This document shows positions 25,046 through 36,759 of a stretch of 64,000 nucleotides of DNA, piece by piece. The position numbers and the translations under genes are program-made. Below the pieces are notes generated by a model. That model did no database searches. It saw nothing but the letters and a program-made list of their open reading frames with translations, and was not told where the DNA came from. How positions within the stretch are numbered: the stretch's first letter is position 1; each line of letters starts with the position of its first letter. Source of the stretch: Camarhynchus parvulus. Taxonomy: Eukaryota; Chordata; Aves; Passeriformes; Thraupidae. The stretch lies in the NCBI RefSeq assembly GCF_901933205.1, contig NC_044574.1, positions 20,631,733-20,695,732 of the forward strand, given 5' to 3'.

Positions 25046-25097
25046 TTTATGAAAGTAAAATATTAAATACTTGTGGGTAGGCTTTTACTTTCATAAA
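25046..25097. repeat. perfect 15-bp inverted repeat with 22-nt spacer
   Basis: TTTATGAAAGTAAAA at 25046-25060 is exactly complementary to TTTTACTTTCATAAA at 25083-25097. The spacer is 22 bases and holds no recognised motif. It ends about 100 bases before a minus-strand CR1 end. The arms could be the remains of terminal inverted repeats, but the unit is too short for any transposon I know, so a hairpin or chance palindrome is as likely. Confidence 0.8.
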
Positions 25098-25199
25098 AAG
25101 GGCCAATGGGAGTTTTCCCTTTAATATGTTTCCTTTTATCTATTAATATTATAATTCCTGAAAAATGCTTTCTGTACACCATTTATGAGAGAATTTCCT

Positions 25200-25256
25200 T
25201 ATCGTAGAATGGTTTTGGTTGGAAGGGATTTTAGAGGACATCTAGTAAATCCTACT
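25200..25256 (-). mobile_element. CR1 LINE 3' terminal scrap (minus strand)
   Basis: The plus strand reads 'CGTAGAATGGTTTTGGTTGG' then 'AAGGGATTTTAGAGGACATC' and 'TAGT', the reverse complement of the CR1 3' terminus (ATTCTATG preceded by CCTTCCAACC and an ATGATCT-like patch). Only about 57 bases are recognisable. It is either severely 5'-truncated or decayed beyond recognition further inside. Confidence 0.85.
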
Positions 25257-26029
25257 TATGAAAGGATTTCTGTCATAAACAGCTGGAAAATCTGCCCTAC
25301 AAAGGGTTTGGTTGCAAAATAGATGCCTAATTTTTCTATCTGAATTTACAGACTGTGGAATAAACCATGTTTTTATTTGCTGATAACAGTTTTGAAGGAA
25401 GCACTTCATGCACTGAGTTTTCTAAAAAAAAAGTTAAAAAAAGGGGTGTCATATTTGGAACAAGAATAAAAGAACAAAAGTTATTTCTGAGAAGAGAAAA
25501 TATGAAAAGGATAAGGAAAGCAGTCATCTTTGGTTGATGTACTTCTACATGTGGCATAAACCAGAAGCAATCATAATACCTCTTGTGCCATTCTTCTTTA
25601 GTTTTATTTGTATCTCTCTTTTTGATTTTAGTTTTCTAGAACAGTTTTTCTAAAAATAAACTTTTATGTGTGAATTAAATTACATTTTTTTCTATTGTGA
25701 CATATAAAGTGTAATTTCCAAATTCAACATTGGATTCCTTATTTTACAGACATGACAGATGTTCAGCTTCTCATCAGGCTTAGCAGGAGAACTCTTTTTT
25801 CAGTTAAATAAGTCTCTTTTAGCTATTTTTTTAAAGAACATGTTGTTAAAGAAAGTTCCAGCAGATCTGAGTATTTTTTTGGTAGCTGAAGTGTTCCTCA
25901 TATAAGGACAGTACTTATGTGTTTGCTTTTAAAGGATATAATTTTGTGTTAAATGAATATCTGCTTGAAGATTACCCCTCCATATTGTTTTCTGATTAAG
26001 ATAGTTTTCTAGAATGGGAACTTGTCCTT
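25257..26029. other. unique AT-rich non-coding DNA, nothing recognised
   Basis: No feature is recognised. The 73-codon minus frame at 25336-25557 looks like chance. Confidence 0.6.
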
Positions 26030-26660
26030 TTAAGGAGTAGAAATTGGCCAATCAAATAATCAGTGTACATGCTGAAATTATTAATGTTGAATGCACTTTA
26101 AAATGAAAAATACAGCTCTAAAGTGTGCAAGTATTAAAGCTAAACTCTGAATTATAACTTGCTGATTTCAAACAAAGCAGAGAGTAAGCACCTGAAGATA
26201 ATAGATTATTAATCTTGGTATTAAAAAAAAATCTGCCCGTCAGAAAGATCAGCATAGAAGATCCCAATGAAATCAAAATAGCATTCACTTGCTAACCATT
26301 GCTGTTCTAGCACCCAGCAAAACCTCATTCCTTATGAGCTTCTCTTTATTAATCACACTGCATTATCTGGCCATCTGCTCTATCTGCCAGAAGAGCAGCA
26401 TTCCTTTGGTGGTCATTATTAACAGATTTCATGCTTTGTAGTTTATTTGTGCTGCCTGCTGTCATCTACAAATCTTTCTTTCTCAAAAGAAAAGGGGAGG
26501 AAACAAAAATGGGTGGAAATCGCAACAATCAATTACCCAAGGAAGATTAGCCCATATGACTAAATGATGCCATGTGAGTTATCAAAGAACTGTTTTTTTC
26601 CCTGTTGCTTTACAGTCAACAATTTAAAACTGTCATAGCAGAAAGACTGCCTTCAGTTCA
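26030..26660. promoter_or_regulatory. candidate conserved non-coding element (motif-dense)
   Basis: This stretch is of mixed composition with few homopolymers and many motifs bound by developmental transcription factors. It has a palindromic double CCAAT box, ATTGGCCAAT (26043-26052), and several TAAT homeodomain cores, for example ATTATTAAT near 26078, ATTATTAATC near 26206 and TTATTAATCA near 26347. It also has an E-box CATCTG (26372-26377) and an ATGATGCCATGTGAGTTATC patch near 26565. Dense, non-repetitive motif clusters like this are typical of vertebrate long-range enhancers in gene deserts. The sequence alone cannot show conservation, so this is inference. Confidence 0.25.
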
Positions 26661-29600
26661 TAACCAGTGACAGAAAAAAACCCAGTAAGTTAAAGAAAAT
26701 TTTATGTCTTCTTTACTTGCTCTTTCTCCAACATCTATTCCCAAGGAATCTTCATAACATGTATATGTTATAACATGTGCTTTGCCATTTCTGGAGAAAC
26801 ATCATGCATAGAATTTTTCCGCTCTGCTGGGTGTTTTCTGGATACCAGTAAATCAGTGTGTGTGTGTATGACTTGCAATTCCTCTTTGAAAGTTTTTTTC
26901 TCTCATCATCAAAGGATGAAACTAAGCTGAGTACATGAACAGTCCATACCAGTCTTCAGGGCAATTACTTAGACTGCTGTGAAAGTTAAGTGTGAAGGAA
27001 TTTGGCTTTTTGATTTCAGGCACTGTTACAAGTTCCTGTAAACCCCAACTAAAGTACAAACATAATCATCAGAACAGCTCTCTGGCTTTTGTATTTGTTA
27101 TGTTGTTTCACTTCCATTTTCTTGATTTTGGGAAAAAAATTCCAATAAATAGCCATGAGTGTTTGAGACATTAACTCAAATCATGTCTGTCATTTGTCTA
27201 ACGTAGTTTCCGAGCTCAGTGTAGGCTAAGAAACTTGGATGTGATCTGTGCAGAAAAAGAATCCTTCATGGCATTCATACAGCTGTGCTGTAGTTTCAAC
27301 AGACAGTGGTTTGTACTTGCCAGCTGGATAGCTAGCAGACAGATTTTGAGGGCAGACCACCCAGCATGGTTAAGTAGATAGAGGAAACAGAATAATTTAC
27401 TAATCCTCTTTTACAACTCAGCTGTTTTGTTCTCAGCCTTTGGGGGTGTAAAAAAAATTTTTTTAAAACAGTAAGATTAATTATTTTAAAATTGTGTGCA
27501 TTAAAGTTTGGATAAACTAACCGTGATACCTCAGCACTTCCTAATGCTTCTGCAGCACCTTGAGATGCACATGCAGAATTTATGCTGTGCATGACAAACA
27601 CAGATGAAATATTTATTTCATCTTTGTCTGAGTTGGCAACATAATTTCTCCTCTGATCACTAATATATCAGACTCTTCCCTGATAAAATGCATTTGTAGT
27701 GCTAGTCCTCAAGACATTACTAGTATGAAGGAAAAAACTAGGTCATTTAATTTGATCTGATTACATTAGTTATTAAGCTTATTTAATTTACTACTAGAAA
27801 TTGTTTTGAAGCAGGAGATGGGCTTGGATTAGCCCTCAGATAAATGACATCCAAATCTAGCTCACTGAATTTGCCAAGTTCTTTCTTCATGCTAAAGTTA
27901 TTATGAAATGCCAAAGTAATAATATTTATGAGCAGCTCTGTACTTGCATGTGGGAAGGGAACATCTCAGATTATGATTCCCATCCCCATGTCTATTTTTA
28001 CTTGTGTATCCCACAGTTGTTGGAGAAAATACTAAGATAATATGGAACAAGATTGCCTTTCATTTCCATTCTTGCCTCTATGATAGTCAGATGTTTTAAT
28101 GACTCATGTGGAACCATGTTTTGTGTGTTTGCTCTTTCTCTTGCCCAAATAGATTGACCTCCTATAAGCAATGTCCAAACTTTAGCAAGAGACAAAGGTT
28201 CTAGAAGTAGACTAGACATAGTGTTTGTGTGTCATCACTGGGGAATGAAGACAGGATGTTTAAAGCTCTCTGACTAAGAACTGGATCTTTCTCACACGTA
28301 TTGGAGCGAATGCTCCCCTTCTCCTTGTAGGCGGAACGTCTGATTTCCAGAAACTGATAGGGTGCAACCAGACACTTAGCTCATGCATACCTAGCCCTGT
28401 CAAAACCAATGCAGTTCTGAGTGTGCCTGGAGCTGTGTTTTAAAACTTTTGGGCTAAAATGCAAAGTGTCTCAAAAGACCAAACAGTTTTTGCTCTCACA
28501 GTTCTGGACTTGGGGTATATCTATGTACGAATCTACTTTGTGCAAGAGCATTCTTTAAACTGCTGACTGCAAAGACTCAAAGAGCTTTGCTATTGCAGTG
28601 TTGTAGCATGAGGATTGAGTTTGTTTTAAGTGAACCTAGACAAAATATATGTTGCAGGGAAAAGCATAACATTTCCCAATGGATAGTAGGTATTTAATTC
28701 AAAGGACTAACATACCTGGAAATAGAATTCCCCAAATCTGTCATTGTAGCGTTCTGATCAGTTATGATTTATGTTTTTGCATGGCAGTGTGTTAAAATTT
28801 TGGCTGTACTTGTTTTGATACTGGTCTGGCCCACAGTTTCATGACTTTTATTTCTGTGGGTTTCTTTACCTGGATTTTGATTAAATATAGTTAATAAAAG
28901 TCTCCATGATTTTAGCATCATATGAATATCAGCTGGCTTGGATGACTGACTAATTTACTTACACAAATTCAGTATTTTTAAGCCATGTCTGTAGACAATA
29001 CAGCAATATATGAAGTGACATTTTGCTGTTATGGTTCCAGTCACTTTAGTGCACATAAATAAATGCAGGTTTTGAGTGTAATTTATTAGTCATATATAGA
29101 ATTAAGTGATCCTGTTTCTTTTATAATGGGATGACTTTATATATTTGGCTGCAGATCATACTGGGCTTTTGTTTCATGGCATACATTTCTTCGGGTATTA
29201 TGTATTTTCCACTATTTTTCTTTTTACATAATAGTCCTTTCTGAGTATTTTTTCTTTCTTTTACATTTTCATGCTGAATCTTATTTTTCAGTTTTCTCTC
29301 CTCACGACTAGCTGTTTCCTAGCCCCTATGGGTTTTTTCCCCCAAGTTTCTCTATAAGTGATTATCACTATTTAGCTGTATAAAATAAATAGATAGATCT
29401 AATCCAGTCCAATTTGCTTAAATATTTTAACTAAAAATTGTTTGTAAAATGAAAAATCATAATCCCTCAGTATCTGTGTAAAAAAATGAAACATGGATTT
29501 TTTTTGAGATTTAAAAAAAAAAAGTTAGAAAACTGCATCTTCTTGTGCAGACAAAGATAGGGTCCTGAACAAAGATTAGTGAATTGAATCAAAAAACATA

Positions 29601-31431
29601 GAGTTTGTATTTTGACTGCATTGTGAGGTCTACACTGTGTATTTCTGTCTGCTACCTATTCTTGGTTTTATTTTGGGAATAAAAATATTACTTAAAAATG
29701 TAGCTAAACAGGAAGCAAAATTTAACCAATATCTGTTTAATGCTATAATAGTTCTTCCTAATACAGAGTTAGGAAATTATTGTAAATGTTGGCAGTTAGG
29801 AGATAACTCCCTACAACTACAACAAACAACAAATACCTGGGTTTCAGAAGACTAACCTTATCAATCTATTCCGTGTCTAGTAATGGATTCCTTGTGAGCA
29901 CCAGAGTGTCCAATTTACTTTATGTGCTTAGTTTTTAATACTGCATGCATTTGATGGTAGGCCTGATCACAGATTAACACAATGATGTCAAATCAAAGGA
30001 CAATGAAATTTTAAGAAACACCTATATCTAGTCTTTGAGCATCACATGGTAACTCAATGAGTATACTCACCCCGAATAAAAAAGTGACTAGGAGCTTAGC
30101 CGTTCTCCTTCCTGAAAGGAAAGATTCAGGCAATAGTGGAGAATTACGTGCTAACTTCTCATTTAGCTTCCTTAATCTTTTGCTTTTCATTTAGATCAAG
30201 ATATTTTGTATATTCTATTACCTGTGATGTGTAGTTCTTCATTAGAAAAGAGAACAGCTGCCAGTCATGTACCAAGAGTTGACTCTACATCTGCCCACTC
30301 TTCAAGTACACTGTGGCAGCAGGTAAAAGAGGTAAAAGTAATTTTATGAGCAATAAGGGTATTTAAACCCATCAATGCAATGAATTTCACTCAACTGTGA
30401 AGAGACATGAATATGTTGTGAAAAGAGCTAGTAACATATGCTGCCTTAATGAATTGTCAGCAGTATTTAAATGATGAAGCCTTTTTCTTCTTTTATAACA
30501 AATTAACTAAAGAAAGATTAGTGGAATAAATAAATAAAAAAAAGGATAAATAATGAGATGGTTTTGCAAGATTAAAAAAGGGGTGTGTCACCATTTTATC
30601 TGACTGTAGAGTATGATATGCCTGCTTCTGACCAGATCATAAGAGCAACAAAGTCATAGTGGTATGAATTTGGAAGGAAAGAGCCAATCAATATACGGTA
30701 AAATAGAGTCTTGGATTTGGGCTTCTAATCTCTGTACTATGAAGGGTGATAAACATGGCCTGGAATTTAGCTCTGAATCTTCTATTTAACATTTTGTTTG
30801 TACTGGTGCCTTAGTGCTACAAACACGTACTTAGAATATTCACTGAATAAAGCCACACATAAATATGAGAATGATTTTATGAGCAAGTGTCAATATGTTT
30901 TGGGTGTAGTTTAAACTTAGCTTCAGTAAAAGAGTAATCATTGAATGGTAGGCAGTGCTGTGAGTCACTGTGAACCCGCAGACTGTTGATGCCACCAATC
31001 TGTGAACAGTATAGCAAAGCCAGATGGAAAAAAAATAGTTGACTGGTCGTTTTTAATCTCTACCACATGAGAAAATACGCAAATGATTGTACTAAACTCA
31101 TGAGTGTTACAAGTTTCAGTACTGGAAAAGGAATTGATGAAATTGAAAACAATATGAGTTTGCTGATCTGAATTCCGGCGAAGGATCTAATAGTAGCAAA
31201 GACTCACCTTCATAAGTCAAACCACAAGTCTTTGTCACTTTTTGGAACGTTTATACAATCTGCTCATGAGGAGCAGTAAGTAAAGATGCTGTATTTTAGC
31301 AACTGAATGATGAAACCACCTTGTATGCCTTTGCACTAATGTCTCTTGATATAAATTGCATGATATTATGGTGTATGTTAGGTTATTTCCATTGCATAAG
31401 ATGGTTGTGAAACTGCCTTGAACTCTCATGG
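26661..31431. other. unique AT-rich non-coding DNA
   Basis: No repeat family or RNA gene is recognised. A (TG)n patch occurs near 26862-26872. A possible 55-nt minus-strand micro-exon at 27530-27584 is described under findings. Other frames (27998-28219 minus, 29637-29855 plus) look like chance. The 3' edge adjoins the broken 3' side of the large CR1 fragment. Confidence 0.55.
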
Positions 31432-33404
31432 AAACATTATAATGCAAAAATATTTTTCCAGTTCATCCCCAGGCTGCATGTCTGGCACCAGGGGGCTGCC
31501 CAGGCCTAGGTGCAGCATCTGGCACTTGATCTGGTTAAACCTTATGAGATTCCCAGGAACCCACTTCTCAAGCTTGTCCAGATCCCTCTGTTTGGCATCC
31601 CATCCTTCAGGTGGCAGCCACACCATTCAAGTTGATGTCATCTACAAATTTGCTGAGGGAGCACTCATTTCTCTCATGTATGTGATTATTAATAAAGGTA
31701 GTAAATGACGTTTGTCCCAAAGTGGACCCCTGAAGGACACACTTGTCACCGGTGACCATTGGCACTTTGAACCGTTGACCACTTCCCTCTGGATGTGACC
31801 ATCCAACAGATTCCTTGTCCATCTAACAGTCTACCATTGAATCCAACTCCCTGAAATTCAGAGAGAAGGATATTGTGAGGCAACAATGTCACAGACTTTA
31901 CAGAAGTCCGCACCTGTAGCTCTTCCTTTGTCCACTGATGTAGTGACTCCACCATAGAAAGCCACTGGTTTGGTTAAGAAGGATTTGACCTTGGTGGAGT
32001 TATGCTGGATGTCTCAAATTGCCTCCCTGTCCTCCATGGGCCTTAGTATAGCTTGTTAGGAGCATCTGTTCCATGATATTGCCAAGAGCAGAGATGAGGC
32101 TGGCAGGTTGGCAGATCCCTGAGTCCTGCTTTCTGTCCTTTTTGAAGATGTTTCCTTTTCTCCAGTCACCTGAGGCTTCAGCTGACTGTCATGACTTTTC
32201 AAATATCTTGAGGAGCGACTTGGCAACTACATTAGCCAATTCCCTGAGGACTCTGAGATACATCATATCAGGTCCCATAGACTTGCGCGCATTCAGGTTC
32301 CTCAGGTGGTCAATACAACCAATCTTTTCTTACAGTGGAAAGCATTTTGCTGCCCCAGTCCCATCCTGCTGTCCAGCCACTTGAGAGGTGTGGGAAGGGA
32401 GACTGCCGTTGAAGACTGAGGCAAGAAAGTTGTTAACTAAAACTATAGAAACCCTTCTGTTTATTCTTTGCGTCCCTTGCTAGGTTCAGTTCCAGCTTTG
32501 CCTTGGCCTTCTCATCTCATCCCTACTCAACCAAACTGCTTCTCCATTCTCTTCCCAAATTACCTGTCCTTGTTCCCACTGCTGTGCATTTGCTTATTTC
32601 CCTTTAACCTGACCAGCAGGTCCCTACTCAGCCATACTGCTCTCTTGCCTTTCTTGATTGTTTTCTTTCTCCTGAGGATTGCCAGCTCTTGTGCTTAACA
32701 GATTTCCTTAAAGATCGGACAGCTTTATTTCACTCCTTGTTCCTGAGAGAGGTCTCCCAAGGGATCCTGTTGACTATCTCCTTAAAGGTTTGGGTATTTC
32801 TTTTCAAAAATTCCAGGGGCCTAACTTTACTCTTTGCCGCATCCATATCCCTCAAGACTGCAAACTACACCAGTGCATGATCTGTGTATTCCGGGCTGCC
32901 TTTCATCTTGACATCTCCATTTAGCTCGCTTAATCATGACATTAGACCCAGTATGGCCTCCCCTCTGGTAGGGCTGTCTATTACCTGGCTCAAGAAGTTA
33001 TCCTCCATGCACTGCAGGACTGTCCTGCACTGCCTGCAGCTCTCTGTGCTACTTTCCCAGCAGATGTCAGGGAGGCTGAAGTGTCCCAGCAGGACAAGAA
33101 CCCGTGAGCACAATACCTCCTGAAGCAGGAGCAAGAGAGCTTCATCAATAGGCTCCCCTGCATCAGGTGGTCTGTACTAGACATCAACTATGAGGTTCTT
33201 TTCGTTGCCTTAATCTCTGATTTCTACCCACAGACTTTTGTCCTGCTCATGGCTCTTCAGAGACAGCTCTTCGTACTCAATCCAGCTCTTATTGTAGAGG
33301 ACAAACCTTACATTTCTCCTTCCTCCCCTGTCTCTTCTGAACAGGCTGTAGCCATTGGTATTTGCACTCCAGAAATGGAATTTGTTCCACCAAATCTCAC
33401 ATTC
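31432..33404 (-). pseudogene. decayed CR1 LINE ORF2 fragment (endonuclease to reverse transcriptase), minus strand
   Basis: Reading the minus strand, about 2 kb follows CR1 ORF2, the protein that nicks target DNA and reverse-transcribes the element's RNA. The endonuclease part gives YRPPDAGEP (near 33176-33150), LVLLGHFSLPDICWE (about 33101-33057) and MEDNFLSQVIDSPTRGEA (about 33011-32958). The reverse transcriptase part gives LQGSTLGQTSFTTFINN (about 31735-31685) and the catalytic box FVDD (31648-31637). Downstream comes [12 protein letters not shown] near 31530. It is dead: a TAG at 33177-33179 replaces the residue before YRPPD, the endonuclease GDFN motif reads GHFS, and the RT pieces lie in several frames. 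Against the family pattern roughly 100 bases are missing near 32440. It lacks the 5' third of the element, and unusually also the thumb region and 3' UTR. It is visibly more GC-rich than its surroundings. Confidence 0.92.
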
Positions 33405-34757
33405 AACCCCACTAATCTTAGTCCAAAAGTTAAAAAATTATGCAAAATACTGCTGATTATTTTCATCTCCCATTATTTTTTTTTCCCCAGCGGCCATTTC
33501 CATAGAATTGGCATAAAGGTCATTAAGTAAAAATTAAAAAAAAAAAGTTGTCTTCTCCAGGCATTTTAAAATAATACAAGACTGGTTTAATTTCATTAGC
33601 AAATGGTAATGGTGTGAAAAAAGTGCCAAGGTTTTTAGATGAAAAATATTCTATTTTTATTTACAATCTTCTTAAAAAAATAATAGTGAAGGAGTTTTAC
33701 CTATATTTTTTGTTTTATTTTTAATCTAGATTGCATGATTAGTAATACTAGTAGTTTGTATTTTTTCTTTCCAAAATATGCACTAATAGATGCAAAAGAC
33801 AGCAAAACTGAGGTCTCAAATAACTGTTTTTAGAAAAATCTAACCCCATAGATATGGCTAAAGATAAACCTAGTTTTATTTCTATTTATTTATTTTATTG
33901 AGAGTAAAAAGGTGTAATAGATCTCAGTCACAAAGCTACTGAAATCTTTGAAATGTTTAGGAAATATTTTTCTCATTCTTCATACAGAAAAATTAATAGG
34001 TTAGTAATTTTTATGCTACATGTTTATCCTTTTATTTATTTATTTTTATTGCACTTTGACAAACTTCACAACCTGCAGTAGTTTAATGTGACTATTTTGA
34101 TTTTATTAGACCACATATATTTATAAAGTAGCAGTAATCAGTATGCATTCTATGTGGAACTGCAACAAAATTGACATTTTGAAATATGCAATTTCATATC
34201 CAAAAGTGTTACTGGGTATGCTTTAGCCAGAATAACATCCTGAAACCAATTACTGTGCCTTCATTTATCAAATATAGCATAGTTGCATTTGTCTGTAGAT
34301 ATACAGCATTACAGAGTTGTGCTATACTGCTAATGTAATGAAACTGTTCCTTCTTGTGATTTAAAATAATCATAGATGTTTTCCATGTTGAGGAAGCTTC
34401 TGAGAGCTGTAACACATACCAAATATTATTAAGACAATGAAAGTCAAACCCCCAATATGTAATGTAAATATACTCTGGCACACAGTTTTGGTTTTTTTTT
34501 AATTTTTTTTTCTTACGAGCAAAGTTAAATGTTATATAATAGGGTAGATTTAAGCAGTCATGGTAAAGTTATAAATACGTGAAGATTTATATGTTTAATA
34601 ATAGAGATCATTCATAAAACAGGAAAGCAATAACATTCCATAAGGTTTTTCATAATGAAACAGATAATTTTATTTTTTTCAGATAGCTCTTCTATGAAGT
34701 CCTTGTGTTGCACAAAAAAAAGACAATGTAAAACTCTGCCCAAGTCATCACAGTCTG
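33405..34757. other. unique AT-rich non-coding DNA, nothing recognised
   Basis: AT-rich spacer between two minus-strand CR1 pieces. It has TTTATTTATTTATTT-like patches near 33885 and 34035, with no repeat family or coding region recognised. The spacer does not look like the missing 3' part of the neighbouring CR1. Confidence 0.55.
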
Positions 34758-35096
34758 TCATAGAATATCTTTAGTTGGAAGGCACCCATAAGGATCATTG
34801 AGTTCTAGTCCCTAACAGTAAACTGTGTGACAAAAGCTGTCCAGATGCTTCCACGAGCTCTGGCGTGCTTCCACGAGCCACGCCATGACCTCTTCTCTGA
34901 GCAGCCTGTTCCAGTGCCCACCTCCTCTGTGTGAAGAACCTGTTACTAATCTGACCTTCCCCTGATGCAGCTTGATTCCATTTCCTTGTGTACTGATGCT
35001 GGTCACTGAGAGATCAGGATCATCTTCTCCTCTACCCCTCTTGAGGAGGCTTAAGACTGTGATGAGGTCACCCCTCAGTGTTTCCTTAGAAAATCT
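34758..35096 (-). mobile_element. CR1 LINE 3' fragment (minus strand)
   Basis: The plus strand starts with the complement of the CR1 terminus ('TCATAGAATATCTTTAGTTGG') and continues through 'TGAGCAGCCTGTTCCAGTGC', 'CTTCCCCTGATGCAGCTTGA' and 'GATGAGGTCACCCCTCAGTG', all typical of a CR1 subfamily 3' region read backwards. Inside is a 20-bp tandem duplication (34846-34865 and 34866-34885, sharing TGCTTCCACGAG) that the family pattern lacks. It is non-coding. The 64-codon minus frame at 34812-35006 is part of the repeat, not a gene. Confidence 0.92.
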
Positions 35097-35500
35097 GGAT
35101 CAAATTTTGCCAAACAGTGTTTTCACAGTCTGCAAAGCTCCTGCAGTTTAATTATTGCTTCTTTTTCATACAGATATTGCCCCAAAATCTAGTAATTAAA
35201 AAAGTTCCGTAAAGAATTTGATGCATCCTTTCTATTTTGGTATTCAGAAATATGAAGGGCAGAGACCTATGTGTCACCCAAAGCCCACATACCTCCCTAT
35301 TGTGTGGATTATTGCATTGAAGATTACTAGTTGATTTTAAACAAATGTTATATGTTATTTCTCAAAGAATAAGATAAAGGACTTCAACTAAATTTTTTAT
35401 GATTTACCACTCAGCATATAGAATTTACTACACTGCAGCACACACATTTAAGAGAAGCCTCTAATTTTTGTAAGGTTTTGTGTGATGCTTTTTCCCTGTT
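35097..35500. other. unique AT-rich non-coding DNA, nothing recognised
   Basis: AT-rich spacer with no recognised feature. Confidence 0.6.
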
Positions 35501-35594
35501 TAATTTTTTGTTTGAGTTTGAGGTCTTTTGTTTTTGTTGTCTTTGTTGTTTTATTTTTATTTTTAAATTTTTTTTGTTTTCCTTTGTTTTTTTA
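35501..35594. repeat. T/G-rich low-complexity tract
   Basis: About 95 bases, mostly T with G interruptions (TTTTG, TTGTT), grading into T-runs. It belongs to the same class as the other T/G tracts, which all have the T/G strand on the plus strand. Confidence 0.8.
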
Positions 35595-36014
35595 AAATTC
35601 CTTTTTAACCCGTTTAAGACTTTTGTGGTATGTTTTTAGAACTCTTAGGCATTCATAAAAACTCATTTAGTTAGTGAGCATTCTGAGAATTAAAAAAACC
35701 TGTGAAGTCAAGCTGAGCTCCCAAATGAGCAAAAATGGGCTGCCCACAGATTGAAAGCCCTTAAAACAAGAAACTATTTAATATTATATTTTTTCTATGA
35801 ATAAAATTATAAAGCTGGAGGTCACAAAATGTTTTAAGGAACCAAATTGCTTTAAAGAGGTTAGTCATTTTAAAAGAGCTTCCTATAGACAAAGCTGAAC
35901 AATTGCTAAAAGATGCATTTAATATAACAACCAAAACCCTGACTCATAAATCAAATTCTGTGCACACCACTGTACAATTAAAATAAAAACATAAACAGCA
36001 GTGAAATTTTTTGA
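35595..36014. other. unique AT-rich non-coding DNA, nothing recognised
   Basis: No recognised feature. Confidence 0.6.
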
Positions 36015-36034
36015 ACTATATATATATATATATA
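36015..36034. repeat. (TA)n microsatellite
   Basis: About nine to ten uninterrupted TA units. Simple tandem repeat. Confidence 0.95.
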
Positions 36035-36759
36035 ACAGATTACTTCTGACACTCAATATATAAAGACTGTCACTTTTCTAACTGTTCAGGTCTAACTCTT
36101 TAAAAAACCACTCTAGTCGGAATGAAGTTGAAACAAAGTTAGGACAGAAAAGGAAACCTAATATTTTCCATATGCACTGTCATATTCCATCCCTTTTTCT
36201 AATATTCATGTTCCATTAACATTTAGTATTGGATGAATCTAGGCTTGAAGATACAAAAGATAAAAACAAACTAAAGTATTTCTCACTTGTTTTGATATTT
36301 GCTATCCGTGCAGTATTTGCTCAGCCAAAGCCATTTTGTTTTATGAAAAGACAGAATTTGTAAATTCTGAGGCAAATAATCAAAATCTTAATTTCTTATA
36401 ATATTGGATATAGAACTGCCACAGAAGCATACTACGTTGGCAAGACTGAGATTTGCAACACTAAAAACTAGTACAGCTTTGATAATTTCAGTGCTAGAAC
36501 TTAGTGTTGGAAAATCCTACCCTCGGCGTTGAGAGTCAAAGATATCAAATGAAACTGGGAATGGAAGACCTCAGTTTGCCTGCAGGCTATCTACAGCAAT
36601 GGTAGTGTTAATGCATGTTTTTCTGTGTTACCCCTTAAACTAGCTCAGTCAAATCACTGTCTTTCCCAGAAAATGTTTTGCAGAAAGATAAATGTGTTCC
36701 ATGAAATAAATCATTGCTTTTTGTGTCTTTGTACAATAAAGTGAGTTATATTAGACAGT
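36035..36759. other. unique AT-rich non-coding DNA, nothing recognised
   Basis: No repeat family, RNA or exon recognised. Confidence 0.6.

Noticed and set aside
30652..30690. TCATAGTGGTATGAATTTGG resembling a reversed CR1 3' end
   Set aside because: Too many mismatches and no further CR1 similarity inside. The 25.2-kb copy is much clearer.
31418..33530. Plus-strand frames (31418-31708, 32073-32384, 32468-32698, 33249-33530) as genes
   Set aside because: They are mostly antisense shadows of the minus-strand CR1 ORF2 fragment, and the last one runs beyond its edge into unique DNA without any recognisable domain.
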